Of a stretch of DNA of 64,000 bases, positions 1-8,648 are shown piece by piece. The notes beneath the pieces were generated by a model. The model searched no databases and was not told the DNA's origin. It saw only the letters and a list, made by a program, of their open reading frames with translations. The position numbers and the translations under genes are program-made. Source of the DNA: JALORV01 sp963766365 (GTDB lineage: Bacteria; Pseudomonadota; Gammaproteobacteria; Burkholderiales; Burkholderiaceae_F). Within the stretch, counting starts at the first letter, position 1, and every line of letters starts with the position of its first letter. The DNA is taken from contig CAVXZK010000010.1 in assembly GCA_963766365.1 (NCBI GenBank), forward strand, positions 62,001 through 126,000. Reading direction: 5' to 3'.

Positions 1-2
1 CG

Positions 3-836
3 CCCACGGGGCGGCTCATTGCGCTCGACCGGGACCCTGCGGCGGTGGCTTCCGCGGCCGCGATCTCCGACCCTCGATTTCACATCGAGCACACCGCTTT
101 TTCACGCATGGGTGCGACGCTGGCAGCGCTGGGGATCCCTCAGGTGCAGGGCGTGTTGCTGGACATCGGCGTGTCTTCGCCGCAGATCGACGCGGCGGAG
201 CGGGGCTTTTCGTGGCGGGCCGACGGCCCGCTCGACATGCGCATGGACACGACGCAGGGCGAGACGGCAGCGCAGTGGCTGGCGCACACATCCATCGATG
301 AACTCACTGGAGTAATCCGCAACTATGGGGAAGAACGGTTTGCTTCATCGATTGCAAAGGCGATTGTGGCTCGCCGCGAGGCTGGGCGGCCGGTTGCAAC
401 CACCCGCGACCTTGCCTCGGTCGTGGCAGACGCGATTCCCCGCAAGAGCCGCGCGGACGGGGCACAGCATCCGGCCACGCGGACATTTCAGGCTGTACGG
501 ATTCACGTCAATCAAGAGCTTGCGGAATTGGCGCTAGTGCTCGAGCAGTCGGCGCGGGTCCTGCGGGAGGGCGGACGGCTGGTCGTGATCAGCTTCCACT
601 CCCTCGAGGACCGCATCGTCAAGCAGTTCATCGAGGCGCACGCGCATCCCGAGCGCGCCGACCAGGGCGCGCGCGGGCTGCCGCTGCGCGCGGACCAGTT
701 GCCTGCGCCGCGCCTCAGGTCGCTGGCACGCGCGCGCGCGGGCGACGCTGAAGTCGCCGCCAACCCACGCGCGCGATCCGCGGTGATGCGCGTGGCCGAG
801 CGTACGGCGGCACCGTGGCCGGAGCGGCCCGCATGA
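3..836 (+). CDS. rsmH: 16S rRNA (cytosine-1402-N4)-methyltransferase RsmH, 5' end cut by the window
   Basis: RsmH (MraW) is an S-adenosylmethionine-dependent enzyme that N4-methylates C1402 in the decoding centre of 16S rRNA. The reading frame is open from the first bases of the window (GRLIALDRDP), so the N-terminus and first SAM-binding strand are missing. Visible family signatures are GVSSPQID, followed by the ERGFSWRADGPLDMRMD stretch, the GEERFA segment and VISFHSLEDRIVK near the C-terminal third. It is the usual first or second gene of a dcw cluster. Its stop overlaps the ftsL start as ATGA, which suggests translational coupling. The identification is secure; only the start is unseen. 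Confidence 0.96.
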   Translation, partial: PTGRLIALDRDPAAVASAAAISDPRFHIEHTAFSRMGATLAALGIPQVQGVLLDIGVSSPQIDAAERGFSWRADGPLDMRMDTTQGETAAQWLAHTSIDELTGVIRNYGEERFASSIAKAIVARREAGRPVATTRDLASVVADAIPRKSRADGAQHPATRTFQAVRIHVNQELAELALVLEQSARVLREGGRLVVISFHSLEDRIVKQFIEAHAHPERADQGARGLPLRADQLPAPRLRSLARARAGDAEVAANPRARSAVMRVAERTAAPWPERPA

Positions 837-1141
837 TCCGCCGCGGTGCAGTCCTGCTTGCGGCGCTGCTGCTCTTCGCGTCCGCGCTCGGTCTCGTCAC
901 CGCGCAGCACCGCACGCGCTCGCTCTTCATCGATCTCGAGCGCGCGCAGCAGGAGACCAAGCAGCTCGACGTCGACTACGAGCGCCTGAAAATCGAGCTG
1001 GCCCGGCTGTCGCAGCCGGCCGCGGTCGAACGTGCGGCACAGCGGCTCGGATTCCGCGCGCCCGGCGCCAGTCAGACCGTGTACCTGAACCTGCCGGAAG
1101 CGAGCGCTGCGGCTCCGGTCGCGCCGGGAGTGCGCAAATGA
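833..1141 (+). CDS. ftsL: Cell division protein FtsL
   Basis: FtsL is a small bitopic divisome protein that forms a complex with FtsB and FtsQ and signals to FtsW/FtsI. From the ATG overlapping the rsmH stop it has 102 residues: a short basic cytoplasmic start, one membrane helix (about residues 6-22, VLLAALLLFASALGLV) and a periplasmic coiled coil (LERAQQETKQLDVDYERLKIEL) ending with RLGFRAP. Length and architecture fit beta-proteobacterial FtsL. A start 18 nt upstream is possible but loses the ATGA coupling. The stop overlaps ftsI. Confidence 0.9.
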   Translation: MIRRGAVLLAALLLFASALGLVTAQHRTRSLFIDLERAQQETKQLDVDYERLKIELARLSQPAAVERAAQRLGFRAPGASQTVYLNLPEASAAAPVAPGVRK

Positions 1142-2931
1142 AAACCGGGGCGCGCAGTTCCGCGGCGGGAAGCGGTAGGCGGTCGGACGCCACGAGCGCG
1201 CGCCGCGAACGCCTTGCGTCGGGCGCCCATCCGTTGCTGAACGTGGCCCTCCCGGCGTGGCGTTCCAAGCTGATGCTCTTCCTGCTGTTCGTCGGTTTCG
1301 TGGCGCTCGGGGGTCGCGCGTTCTTCCTGATGGGCGGGGTCACGACGGAGTTCCTGCAGCGCCAGGGCGAGGCCCGTTATGCACGAACGCTGGAGATCCC
1401 CGCAACGCGTGGACGCATCACCGATCGCAATGGCGTAGTGCTGGCGTCGTCGGTGCCGGCGCGGGCCGTCTGGGCGATTCCAGAGGACGTCACGGCGACT
1501 CCGGCACAGGTCGCCGAGCTGGCGCGCCTGCTCGACATGAGTGCGGGCGAACTGAAGCGGCGGCTCGACAACGAGGATCGCAGCTTCGTCTATCTGCGGC
1601 GACAGGTGGACATGCAGGTGGCGGACCGTATCAGCGCGCTGAAGATTGCCGGTATTCACTCGAGTCGCGAGTTCAAGCGCCACTATCCGGAAGGCCCCAC
1701 CAGCGCGCACATTGTGGGCTTCACCAATGTCGAAGACCGCGGGCAGGAGGGCATCGAGCTCGCTCACGAGCGCCGGCTGGCCGGGCGTTCCGGGAGTCGC
1801 CGCGTCATCAAGGACCGGCTGGGACGCGTCGTCGAGGACGACTGGCTGCGCGAGCCGGTCGATGGCCAGGACCTCGCGCTCTCGATCGACAGTCGGGTGC
1901 AGTACATCGCCTACTCGGCTCTGAAGAACGCGATCGACAAGCATCAGGCGAAGGCGGGCGCGGCGATCGTTCTCGATGTGCGGACCGGCGAGGTGCTCGC
2001 GCTGGTCAATTCGCCGACATTCGATCCGAATGCGCGCGGCCGGCTGTCGGGTGACGCGATCCGCAACCGTGTACTGACCGACACGTTCGAGCCGGGCTCG
2101 ACGATGAAGCCCTTTGCGATCGCTGCGGCGCTCGAACAGGGCAAGGTGCGTCCGGACTCGCGCATCCAGACCGCGCCGGGCCGGCTGACGATTGGCGACC
2201 GCACGATCGGTGACGCGCATCCGCATGGCGTGCTGACGGTCGAGGAAGTGGTCGCCAAGTCGAGCAATGTCGGAACCGCGAAGATTGCGCTCGAGTTGCC
2301 GGCCCAGACGCTGTGGGAAAGCTACACCGCGCTGGGATTTGGGCAGGCGCCACGCATGGGTTTCCCTGGCGCGGTGGCCGGCCGGCTGCGCCCTGCGAAG
2401 ACCTGGCGGCCGATCGAGCAGGCGACGATCTCCTACGGTCACGGTGTATCGGTGTCGCTGGTGCAACTGGCGCGCGCGTATTCCGCACTGGCCCGCGACG
2501 GGGAACTGGTACCGCTGAGCCTGATGAAGGTCGAGGAGGCGCCGGCCGCCGTGCGCGTGTTCTCGGCGCAAACCGCCATCGCCATGCGCAAGATGCTGGA
2601 GATGGCGGTCGGGGACAACGGTACGGCGCCCGCGGCGCGCATCGCCGGATACCGCGTAGCCGGCAAGACCGGCACGGCACAGAAACTCAGGAACGGCCAG
2701 TACGTCAAGGAGTATGTCGCGTCGTTTGCGGGCTTCGCTCCCGTCTCGGATCCGCGCCTGGTGATCGCCGTGATGATCGACGAGCCTGGCGGTGGCGCGT
2801 ACTACGGCGGGCAGGTGGCCGCACCGGTCTTCGCGCAGATAGCTGGCGCCTCATTGCGCGCACTGCAGGTCGCGCCCGACGGTCCGCTCGAAGCGCCAAA
2901 GCAGTTGCTGGCGCTGAGGCAGGGACGATGA
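1138..2931 (+). CDS. ftsI: Peptidoglycan D,D-transpeptidase FtsI (PBP3)
   Basis: This is the septal class B penicillin-binding protein, which cross-links new peptidoglycan at the division site together with FtsW. The 597 residues show a basic cytoplasmic tail, one membrane helix (about 42-63), a pedestal domain with the RGRITDRNG box, and the transpeptidase domain. Catalytic motifs are visible: STMK with the nucleophile near Ser321, SSN around 375-377, and KTGTAQ near 510. The start ATG overlaps the ftsL stop (ATGA), and the stop overlaps murE in the same way. Confidence 0.97.
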   Translation: MKTGARSSAAGSGRRSDATSARRERLASGAHPLLNVALPAWRSKLMLFLLFVGFVALGGRAFFLMGGVTTEFLQRQGEARYARTLEIPATRGRITDRNGVVLASSVPARAVWAIPEDVTATPAQVAELARLLDMSAGELKRRLDNEDRSFVYLRRQVDMQVADRISALKIAGIHSSREFKRHYPEGPTSAHIVGFTNVEDRGQEGIELAHERRLAGRSGSRRVIKDRLGRVVEDDWLREPVDGQDLALSIDSRVQYIAYSALKNAIDKHQAKAGAAIVLDVRTGEVLALVNSPTFDPNARGRLSGDAIRNRVLTDTFEPGSTMKPFAIAAALEQGKVRPDSRIQTAPGRLTIGDRTIGDAHPHGVLTVEEVVAKSSNVGTAKIALELPAQTLWESYTALGFGQAPRMGFPGAVAGRLRPAKTWRPIEQATISYGHGVSVSLVQLARAYSALARDGELVPLSLMKVEEAPAAVRVFSAQTAIAMRKMLEMAVGDNGTAPAARIAGYRVAGKTGTAQKLRNGQYVKEYVASFAGFAPVSDPRLVIAVMIDEPGGGAYYGGQVAAPVFAQIAGASLRALQVAPDGPLEAPKQLLALRQGR

Positions 2932-4463
2932 GTGCGGCGGCGGTGCAGGGCACCGCTTTGTCCGGATCGCGAGAGGCGCTCGCGTGGTTGCAGCGGACCT
3001 CCGGGTCGGGGTCGAGCGCGAAGCGGGACCTGCGGCTCGACAGCCGAGCGGTGCGCGCCGGGGATGTCTTCATTGCCGTGGCCGGCGAGACGACCGACGG
3101 ACGGCGCTACCTCGGCGATGCGGTCGCCCGCGGTGCCGCGGCCGCCCTCGTGGACGCCGAAGGCTGGAGCGGTGGGGACTTTGCGGTGCCGGTAGTCGCG
3201 GTGCGCGGGCTGCGCGATGAGCTGGGCACGCTGGCGGCCGAGTACTACGGCCGCCCGAGCGACCGTCTGGTTTCGGTCGGCGTGACCGGCACGAACGGCA
3301 AGACCTCCTGCAGCCAGTGGATCGCGCAACTGCTGACTCGCGAGGGGTGGCGCTGCGCCGTTGTCGGCACGGTCGGCATCGGGTTCCCGGGCTCGCTGCA
3401 GGCGAGCGACCTGACGACGCCGGACCCGGTGTCGCTGCAGCGAGAACTGCGTCACCTGCTGGACGCCGGCGCGCAGGCGGTGGCGATGGAAGTCTCGTCG
3501 ATCGGTCTCGCGCAGCGACGCGTCGACGGCATGCGATTCGAGGTGGCGCTTTTCACCAACCTGACCCGCGATCACCTTGACGTACACGGCACCATGGAGG
3601 GCTACGAGGCCGCCAAGGCGATGCTGTTCGACTGGCCCGGGCTGAGCCACGCCGTCATCAACCTGGACGATGCGGCCGGGCAGCGCATGGCCGGGCGGGC
3701 GCTGGCGCGAGGTGTCGATGTGATCGGCTACAGCGCGCAAGGCAACATGACGGCGCGACCCGTGGCTCCGCGCCTGATCGCCGAGGACATCCGCGCCACC
3801 GCCCACGGCCTGGCCTTCGAACTGCTGATCGACAAACGGCGCTTCGGCACCGAGGTGTCGCTGGTCGGACACTTCAACGTGGCCAACCTGCTTGGCGTAG
3901 TCGGAAGCTCGATCGCATGCGGCATCGCGCCCGAGACGGCCGTCGCCGCGCTGCCGGGGCTGGTACCGCCGCCCGGGCGCATGCAGCGCGTGCCCTCGTC
4001 GACGCAGCCGCTGGTGATCATCGACTACGCGCACACGCCGGATGCGCTGGCGCAGGCGCTGGCCGCGGTACGACCCGTCGCGTGGGCGCGCGGCGGCAAA
4101 CTCTGGGCGGTCTTCGGCGCCGGAGGCGACCGCGATCCGGGCAAGCGCGCACCGATGGGGGCCGCCGCCGCGGCCGCGGCCGATGTCGTGCTCGTCACCA
4201 GTGACAACCCGCGCACCGAGGATCCGCACAGGATCATCGAGGACATAGTGCGCGGAACTGCACAAGCGCACCGCGTGTTGATCGAGCCGGATCGTGCGCA
4301 GGCGATCGAGACGGCCGTCGTGCAGTCGGAAGCGGCCGACGTCGTGCTGATCGCCGGCAAGGGGCACGAGGACTACCAGATCATCGGCACCGAGAAGCGG
4401 CCGTTCTCCGATCTCGAGCAGGCGCAGCGCGCGGTGCAGCGTCGTGCGGAGGGCCCGGCGTGA
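2928..4463 (+). CDS. murE: UDP-MurNAc-L-Ala-D-Glu:meso-diaminopimelate ligase MurE
   Basis: This cytoplasmic Mur ligase adds meso-diaminopimelate to UDP-MurNAc-L-Ala-D-Glu using ATP. The ATG overlapping the ftsI stop gives 511 residues, the normal size. The ATP-binding loop GTNGKT lies at about 121-126. The DNPR motif at about 426-429 is the signature of the diaminopimelate-specific rather than lysine-specific enzyme, so this organism should have DAP-type peptidoglycan. The frame stays open about 600 nt upstream inside ftsI, but only the ATGA-overlap start fits the family. Confidence 0.96.
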   Translation: MSAAAVQGTALSGSREALAWLQRTSGSGSSAKRDLRLDSRAVRAGDVFIAVAGETTDGRRYLGDAVARGAAAALVDAEGWSGGDFAVPVVAVRGLRDELGTLAAEYYGRPSDRLVSVGVTGTNGKTSCSQWIAQLLTREGWRCAVVGTVGIGFPGSLQASDLTTPDPVSLQRELRHLLDAGAQAVAMEVSSIGLAQRRVDGMRFEVALFTNLTRDHLDVHGTMEGYEAAKAMLFDWPGLSHAVINLDDAAGQRMAGRALARGVDVIGYSAQGNMTARPVAPRLIAEDIRATAHGLAFELLIDKRRFGTEVSLVGHFNVANLLGVVGSSIACGIAPETAVAALPGLVPPPGRMQRVPSSTQPLVIIDYAHTPDALAQALAAVRPVAWARGGKLWAVFGAGGDRDPGKRAPMGAAAAAAADVVLVTSDNPRTEDPHRIIEDIVRGTAQAHRVLIEPDRAQAIETAVVQSEAADVVLIAGKGHEDYQIIGTEKRPFSDLEQAQRAVQRRAEGPA

Positions 4464-5848
4464 GCCTGATGAGCGTCGCCGAACTGGCGGCCGCCGTATC
4501 GGCCCAAGGCATGCGGGGCAACGGCAGCGTCGTGTTCTCGAGCGTCTCGACGGATACGCGCACGCTGGCGCCGGGCGCGCTGTTCGTCGCGCTGCGGGGC
4601 GAGCGCTTCGATGGACACGACTACACGAGCGCCGCTGTGGAGCGTGGCGCCGTCGCGCTGCTGGTGGAGCGACCCATCGAGAATGACGTGCCGCAGGTGC
4701 TCGTCGCCGATGCCAAGCGTGCACTCGGCGTCGGCGCTGCACTGTGGCGCGCGCGTTTCGCGCTGCCGGTCATCGCCGTGGCCGGCAGCAATGGCAAAAC
4801 CACGGTCACGCAGATGATCGCGTCGATCCTGGCGCAGGCCTACGGCGAGAAGCAGCGCCTCGCGACGCGCGGCAACCTTAACAACGACATCGGCGTGCCG
4901 CTGATGCTTTGGCAGCTCACGAAGCAGCACAAGGCCGCGGTCTTCGAGCTCGGAATGAACCACCCGGGCGAAATCGCCACCCTCGCCGAGCTGGTGCGAC
5001 CCACGGTCGCGCTCGTCAATAACGCACAGCGCGAGCACCAGGAGTTCATGCAGTCGATCGAGGCGACGGCGTACGAGAACGGCGAGGTGATCGCCGCCCT
5101 GCCGCTTTCCGAGGCGGGGGTCGCGGTGTTCCCAGCCGATGACGCCTGTGCCGCCATTTGGCGCGCCCTCGCCGGCACGCGGCGGGTCATCGATTTCGCG
5201 CTGGAGGCCTACGCAGTCGTCACCGCGACGTACGAGTTGAAGCCCGACGGCGCTCGCGTGTCGATGGCCACGCCAGCGGGCGTGGTCGCCGCCAACCTCG
5301 GGGTCACTGGAGTGCACAACGTGCGCAACGCGCTGGCGGCGACCGCGTGCGCGCTGGCGATCGGCGTGCCGCCGCGTGCGATCGGCGCCGGCCTCGAGGC
5401 GTTCCGGCCGGTCGGCGGGCGCGGCGCTCGGCTGCGTACCCGGTCCGGCGCCGCGCTGATCGACGATAGCTACAACGCGAACCCCGACTCGGTCCGTGCA
5501 GCGATCGAACTGCTGGCGGGCTATGGTCATCCGCGCGTGCTCGTGCTCGGCGACATGGGCGAGGTCGGCGAACGAGGTGCCGAATTTCATCGCGAGATCG
5601 GCGAGTACGCCCGCACCCGGCAGATCGATGCCCTCTATGCGATCGGCTCCCTGACGCCGGAAGCCGTGGCGGCCTTCGGCGGCGGCACTCACTTCAACGA
5701 TGTCGATTCGCTGATCGCCGCGTTGTCCTCCCGGCTGGAGCCCACCGCCACCGTGCTCATCAAGGGCTCGCGCTTCATGCGGATGGAGCGCGTCGTGCAC
5801 GCGCTGGCAGAACCGTCGACCGATCCGGCTGTCGCGGGAGTTCACTGA
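4460..5848 (+). CDS. murF: UDP-MurNAc-tripeptide:D-alanyl-D-alanine ligase MurF
   Basis: MurF completes the pentapeptide by adding D-Ala-D-Ala to the UDP-MurNAc-tripeptide. It has 462 residues from a GTG start that overlaps the murE stop (GTGA). The N-terminal substrate domain contains SVSTDTR, the central domain has the P-loop GSNGKTT (about 109-115), and the C-terminal part contains DDSYNANPDS and LGDMGEVG. The stop TGA is immediately followed by the mraY ATG with no spacer. Confidence 0.96.
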   Translation: MSLMSVAELAAAVSAQGMRGNGSVVFSSVSTDTRTLAPGALFVALRGERFDGHDYTSAAVERGAVALLVERPIENDVPQVLVADAKRALGVGAALWRARFALPVIAVAGSNGKTTVTQMIASILAQAYGEKQRLATRGNLNNDIGVPLMLWQLTKQHKAAVFELGMNHPGEIATLAELVRPTVALVNNAQREHQEFMQSIEATAYENGEVIAALPLSEAGVAVFPADDACAAIWRALAGTRRVIDFALEAYAVVTATYELKPDGARVSMATPAGVVAANLGVTGVHNVRNALAATACALAIGVPPRAIGAGLEAFRPVGGRGARLRTRSGAALIDDSYNANPDSVRAAIELLAGYGHPRVLVLGDMGEVGERGAEFHREIGEYARTRQIDALYAIGSLTPEAVAAFGGGTHFNDVDSLIAALSSRLEPTATVLIKGSRFMRMERVVHALAEPSTDPAVAGVH

Positions 5849-7003
5849 ATGCTGCTTGAACTGTTCGACTGGCTGGCGCGAGACATCCGGGCGTTCAACG
5901 TCTTCTCGTACCTGACGTTGCGCGCCGTGCTCGCCGCCGGCACGGCGCTGGTGATCGGGCTTGCCGCGGGACCCTGGGTGATTCGCAAGCTGACCGAACT
6001 GAAGATCGGCCAGGCCGTGCGCAACGACGGTCCGCAGACACACCTCGCCAAGACCGGCACGCCGACGATGGGCGGCGCGCTGATCCTGATCTCGATCGGC
6101 ATCACGACGCTGCTGTGGGCGGATCTGTCCAACCGCTTCATCTGGGTCGTGCTGATTGTGACGGTGGGCTTCGGGTGGATCGGCTGGGTCGACGACTACC
6201 GCAAGGTCGTGCACCGGAATCCCAAGGGCATGAGCGCCAGGGAAAAGTACTTCTGGCAGTCGCTGATCGGCCTGGTCGCGGCGTTCTACCTCGCCTTCGC
6301 GATCGCGGCGCCGTCGACCGACCGGATCTGGGACCTGATGCTGCTGTGGGTGCAGCAGGGTTTCTACATCGATCTGCCGCCACGCTCCGACCTGCTGGTG
6401 CCGTTCTTCAAGAACGTCGCCTATCCGCTCGGCGTGTTCGGCTTCGTCGTGCTCTCCTACCTCGTCATCGTCGGCACCAGCAATGCGGTCAACCTGACGG
6501 ACGGACTCGACGGGCTCGCGATCATGCCGACGGTAATGATCGGTGCCGCGCTCGGGGTGTTCGCCTATGTCGTGGGCCGGGCGGATTTCGCGCGTTACCT
6601 GCTGTTCCCGTACATCCCCGGTGCGGGTGAACTCGTGATCATCTGTGGCGCGATCGCCGGCGCGGGCCTGGCCTTCCTCTGGTTCAACGCCTACCCGGCC
6701 GAAGTCTTCATGGGCGATGTCGGCGCGCTGGCACTCGGCGGAGCGCTCGGCACGATCGCCGTCATCACGCGGCAAGAGATCGTGCTCTTCATCATGGGCG
6801 GCGTGTTCGTAGTCGAGACGGTCTCCGTGATGATGCAGGTGGCCTTCTTCAAGTGGACCAAGGGCCGGCGCATCTTCCGCATGGCACCGCTGCACCACCA
6901 CTTCGAACTCTCGGGATGGAAGGAGACGCAGGTCGTCGTGCGGTTCTGGATCATCAGCATGATGCTGGTGCTCGTAGGTCTCTCCACGCTGAAGATCCGA
7001 TGA
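5849..7003 (+). CDS. mraY: Phospho-MurNAc-pentapeptide transferase MraY
   Basis: MraY is the polytopic membrane enzyme that transfers phospho-MurNAc-pentapeptide to undecaprenyl phosphate and makes lipid I. The 384 residues contain about ten membrane helices. Signatures include TMGGALI, the NLTDGLDGLA acidic motif, GDVGALALGG and the HHHFELSGWKE loop. The last 66 nt, encoding the final helix VRFWIISMMLVLVG and ending LKIR, recur 158 bp downstream (7096-7161). The gene itself looks complete and intact. Confidence 0.97.
   Translation: MLLELFDWLARDIRAFNVFSYLTLRAVLAAGTALVIGLAAGPWVIRKLTELKIGQAVRNDGPQTHLAKTGTPTMGGALILISIGITTLLWADLSNRFIWVVLIVTVGFGWIGWVDDYRKVVHRNPKGMSAREKYFWQSLIGLVAAFYLAFAIAAPSTDRIWDLMLLWVQQGFYIDLPPRSDLLVPFFKNVAYPLGVFGFVVLSYLVIVGTSNAVNLTDGLDGLAIMPTVMIGAALGVFAYVVGRADFARYLLFPYIPGAGELVIICGAIAGAGLAFLWFNAYPAEVFMGDVGALALGGALGTIAVITRQEIVLFIMGGVFVVETVSVMMQVAFFKWTKGRRIFRMAPLHHHFELSGWKETQVVVRFWIISMMLVLVGLSTLKIR
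6938..7003 (+). repeat. 66-nt direct repeat, copy 1 (3' end of mraY)
   Basis: This is the final 66 nt of mraY including its stop codon. It is repeated at 7096-7161 with 63 of 66 identities. Confidence 0.95.
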
Positions 7004-7161
7004 GCGAAGTCAAGCACGACGGGTGCGGCTGGACGAGGCTCATGCGCGCAGCGCGTGAAGCGAGCGCTGCGAGCGGCCGAGGCCAGACCTCACCCGTGCG
7101 GTTCTGGATCATCAGCATGATGCTGGTGCTGGTAGGTCTTTCCACGCTGAAGATCCGCTGA
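7000..7161 (+). CDS. Possible 53-residue one-helix microprotein carrying a copy of the MraY C-terminal helix
   Basis: The ORF starts at an ATG overlapping the mraY stop (ATGA) and ends at a TGA overlapping the murD ATG (TGATG). Residues 1-32 (MSEVKHDGCGWTRLMRAARE...) are hydrophilic and unlike MraY. Residues 33-53 are identical to the last 21 residues of MraY, VRFWIISMM through LKIR, and would form one membrane helix. The duplicated DNA differs from mraY at three positions, all synonymous. That can mean selection on the peptide or simply a recent duplication. No clear ribosome site exists apart from coupling to mraY. Expression is unproven; a non-coding remnant is the main alternative. Confidence 0.4.
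   Translation: MSEVKHDGCGWTRLMRAAREASAASGRGQTSPVRFWIISMMLVLVGLSTLKIR
7096..7161 (+). repeat. 66-nt direct repeat, copy 2 (between mraY and murD)
   Basis: This copy of the mraY tail keeps the MraY reading frame. The three differences (CTC to CTG, CTC to CTT, CGA to CGC) are all synonymous. The 92-nt spacer between copies holds a hairpin with arms CGCAGCGC (7047-7054) and GCGCTGCG (7064-7071). The copy ends exactly at the murD start. Confidence 0.95.
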
Positions 7162-8648
7162 TGGCGCAGGCACTCGTCCTCGGACTCGGCGACAGCGGGC
7201 TCGCGATCGCGCTCTGGCTGGCACGGCAGGGCTGGTCGCTGCGCGTGGCGGATACGCGCGCAGCGCCGCCGCAGCTCGACGCGCTGCGCTCCCATGTGCC
7301 GGCGGCCGAGTTCGTCGGCGGTCCGTTCACGGAAGCTTTGCTGGATGGCGTCGAACTCGTGGCGATCTCGCCCGGCCTGTCGCCGACGCACTCGGTGGCC
7401 GCTCCGCTGATGAAGGCGGCGAAGGCACGGGGCGTCGAGGTCGTTGGTGAAATCGAGCTCTTCGCGCGCGAGCTTGCGCGGCTGAAGCAGGACCAGGGCT
7501 ATGCCCCGCGCGTGCTCGGCATCACCGGTACCAACGGCAAGACGACAACGACGCGGCTCGTCGGCATGCTGGTCGAGCGCTGCGGACAGCGTGTCGCCGT
7601 CGCCGGCAACATTGCACCGGCCGCGCTCGATGAACTGGCCGCGCGGCTCGACGCAGGAGACCTGCCGGAAGTCTGGGTGCTCGAACTCTCGAGCTTCCAG
7701 TTGCAGACGACGGCGAGCCTCGCGTGTGACGCGGCGGCCGCGCTGAACCTGACTCAGGACCATCTTGACTGGCACGGGACGATGGAGGCCTATGCCAAGG
7801 CGAAGGAACGCATCTTCGCTGCCGGGACGGTGCGGGTGCTGAATCGGGACGACCCGCGCGTGGCCGCGATGGCCGGACGCAAGGCGACTGTCGTGACCTT
7901 CGGCTCGGATAGTCCGACGCAGCCGGATGACTACGGCCTGGTTCACGAGGGTGGAATGACGTGGCTCGCCTGGGCGGAAGACACGAGCCTGCCGACGCGG
8001 CGCCGGAAAGCGGCCGCAGATCGGCCGGGTGTTCCTGCCGAAATCCATGTGCATCGCCTGATGCCCGCGGATGCACTTCGTATCCGCGGCCGCCACAATG
8101 CCCTTAACGTCCTGGCCGCGCTGGCGCTGGCACGCGCGATCGGGCTGCCGCTGGCACCGATGCTGCACGCGTTGCGCGAGTACTCCGGTGAACCGCACCG
8201 CGTCGAACTCATCGCCAGCCTGCGAGGAATCGAGTACTACGACGACAGCAAGGGCACCAACGTCGGTGCCACGGTCGCCGCGCTCGACGGTCTGGGAGCC
8301 GAAGGGCGCCGGCTGGTCGTGATCCTGGGCGGCGACGGCAAGGGACAGGACTTCACGCCACTGGCGGCGCCCGTCGCGCGTCATGCGCGCGCCGCGGTCC
8401 TTATCGGGCGCGATGCGGCACTCATACGTACGGCGCTGGCACCGGTCGTGAGCCAGATACCGGTGCTCGACGCCGAGACGCTTGAGGGCGCGGTGCGTAG
8501 CGCCATCGAACTGGCGCAGCCCGGCGATGCGGTGGTTCTGTCGCCCGCCTGCGCAAGCCTGGACATGTTTCGCGATTACCGGCATCGCGCCGAGGTGTTC
8601 GTCGATGCGGTGCACGAGCTGGCCGCCGAAGCGGGGCAGCCGTGCTGA
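7161..8648 (+). CDS. murD: UDP-MurNAc-L-alanine:D-glutamate ligase MurD
   Basis: MurD adds D-glutamate to UDP-MurNAc-L-Ala in the cytoplasm. The 495 residues show an N-terminal Rossmann-like domain (LGLGDSGLAIA), the ATP loop GTNGKTTTT (about 123-131), NLTQDHLDWHG, and a C-terminal DDSKGTNVGAT motif followed by LGGDGKGQDF. The ATG shares bases with the stop of the small upstream ORF carrying the mraY-tail copy. The product is slightly longer than typical because of an insertion around residues 255-300 (SDSPTQPDDYG through RRRKAAADRPG). Confidence 0.96.
   Translation: MAQALVLGLGDSGLAIALWLARQGWSLRVADTRAAPPQLDALRSHVPAAEFVGGPFTEALLDGVELVAISPGLSPTHSVAAPLMKAAKARGVEVVGEIELFARELARLKQDQGYAPRVLGITGTNGKTTTTRLVGMLVERCGQRVAVAGNIAPAALDELAARLDAGDLPEVWVLELSSFQLQTTASLACDAAAALNLTQDHLDWHGTMEAYAKAKERIFAAGTVRVLNRDDPRVAAMAGRKATVVTFGSDSPTQPDDYGLVHEGGMTWLAWAEDTSLPTRRRKAAADRPGVPAEIHVHRLMPADALRIRGRHNALNVLAALALARAIGLPLAPMLHALREYSGEPHRVELIASLRGIEYYDDSKGTNVGATVAALDGLGAEGRRLVVILGGDGKGQDFTPLAAPVARHARAAVLIGRDAALIRTALAPVVSQIPVLDAETLEGAVRSAIELAQPGDAVVLSPACASLDMFRDYRHRAEVFVDAVHELAAEAGQPC

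Noticed and set aside
4373..6901. 842-codon minus-strand ORF over murF and mraY, and other long antisense ORFs (for example 1072-2571, 2802-4742)
   Set aside because: These are GC-rich shadow frames of well-identified genes; they have no recognisable domains and arginine/histidine-rich composition.
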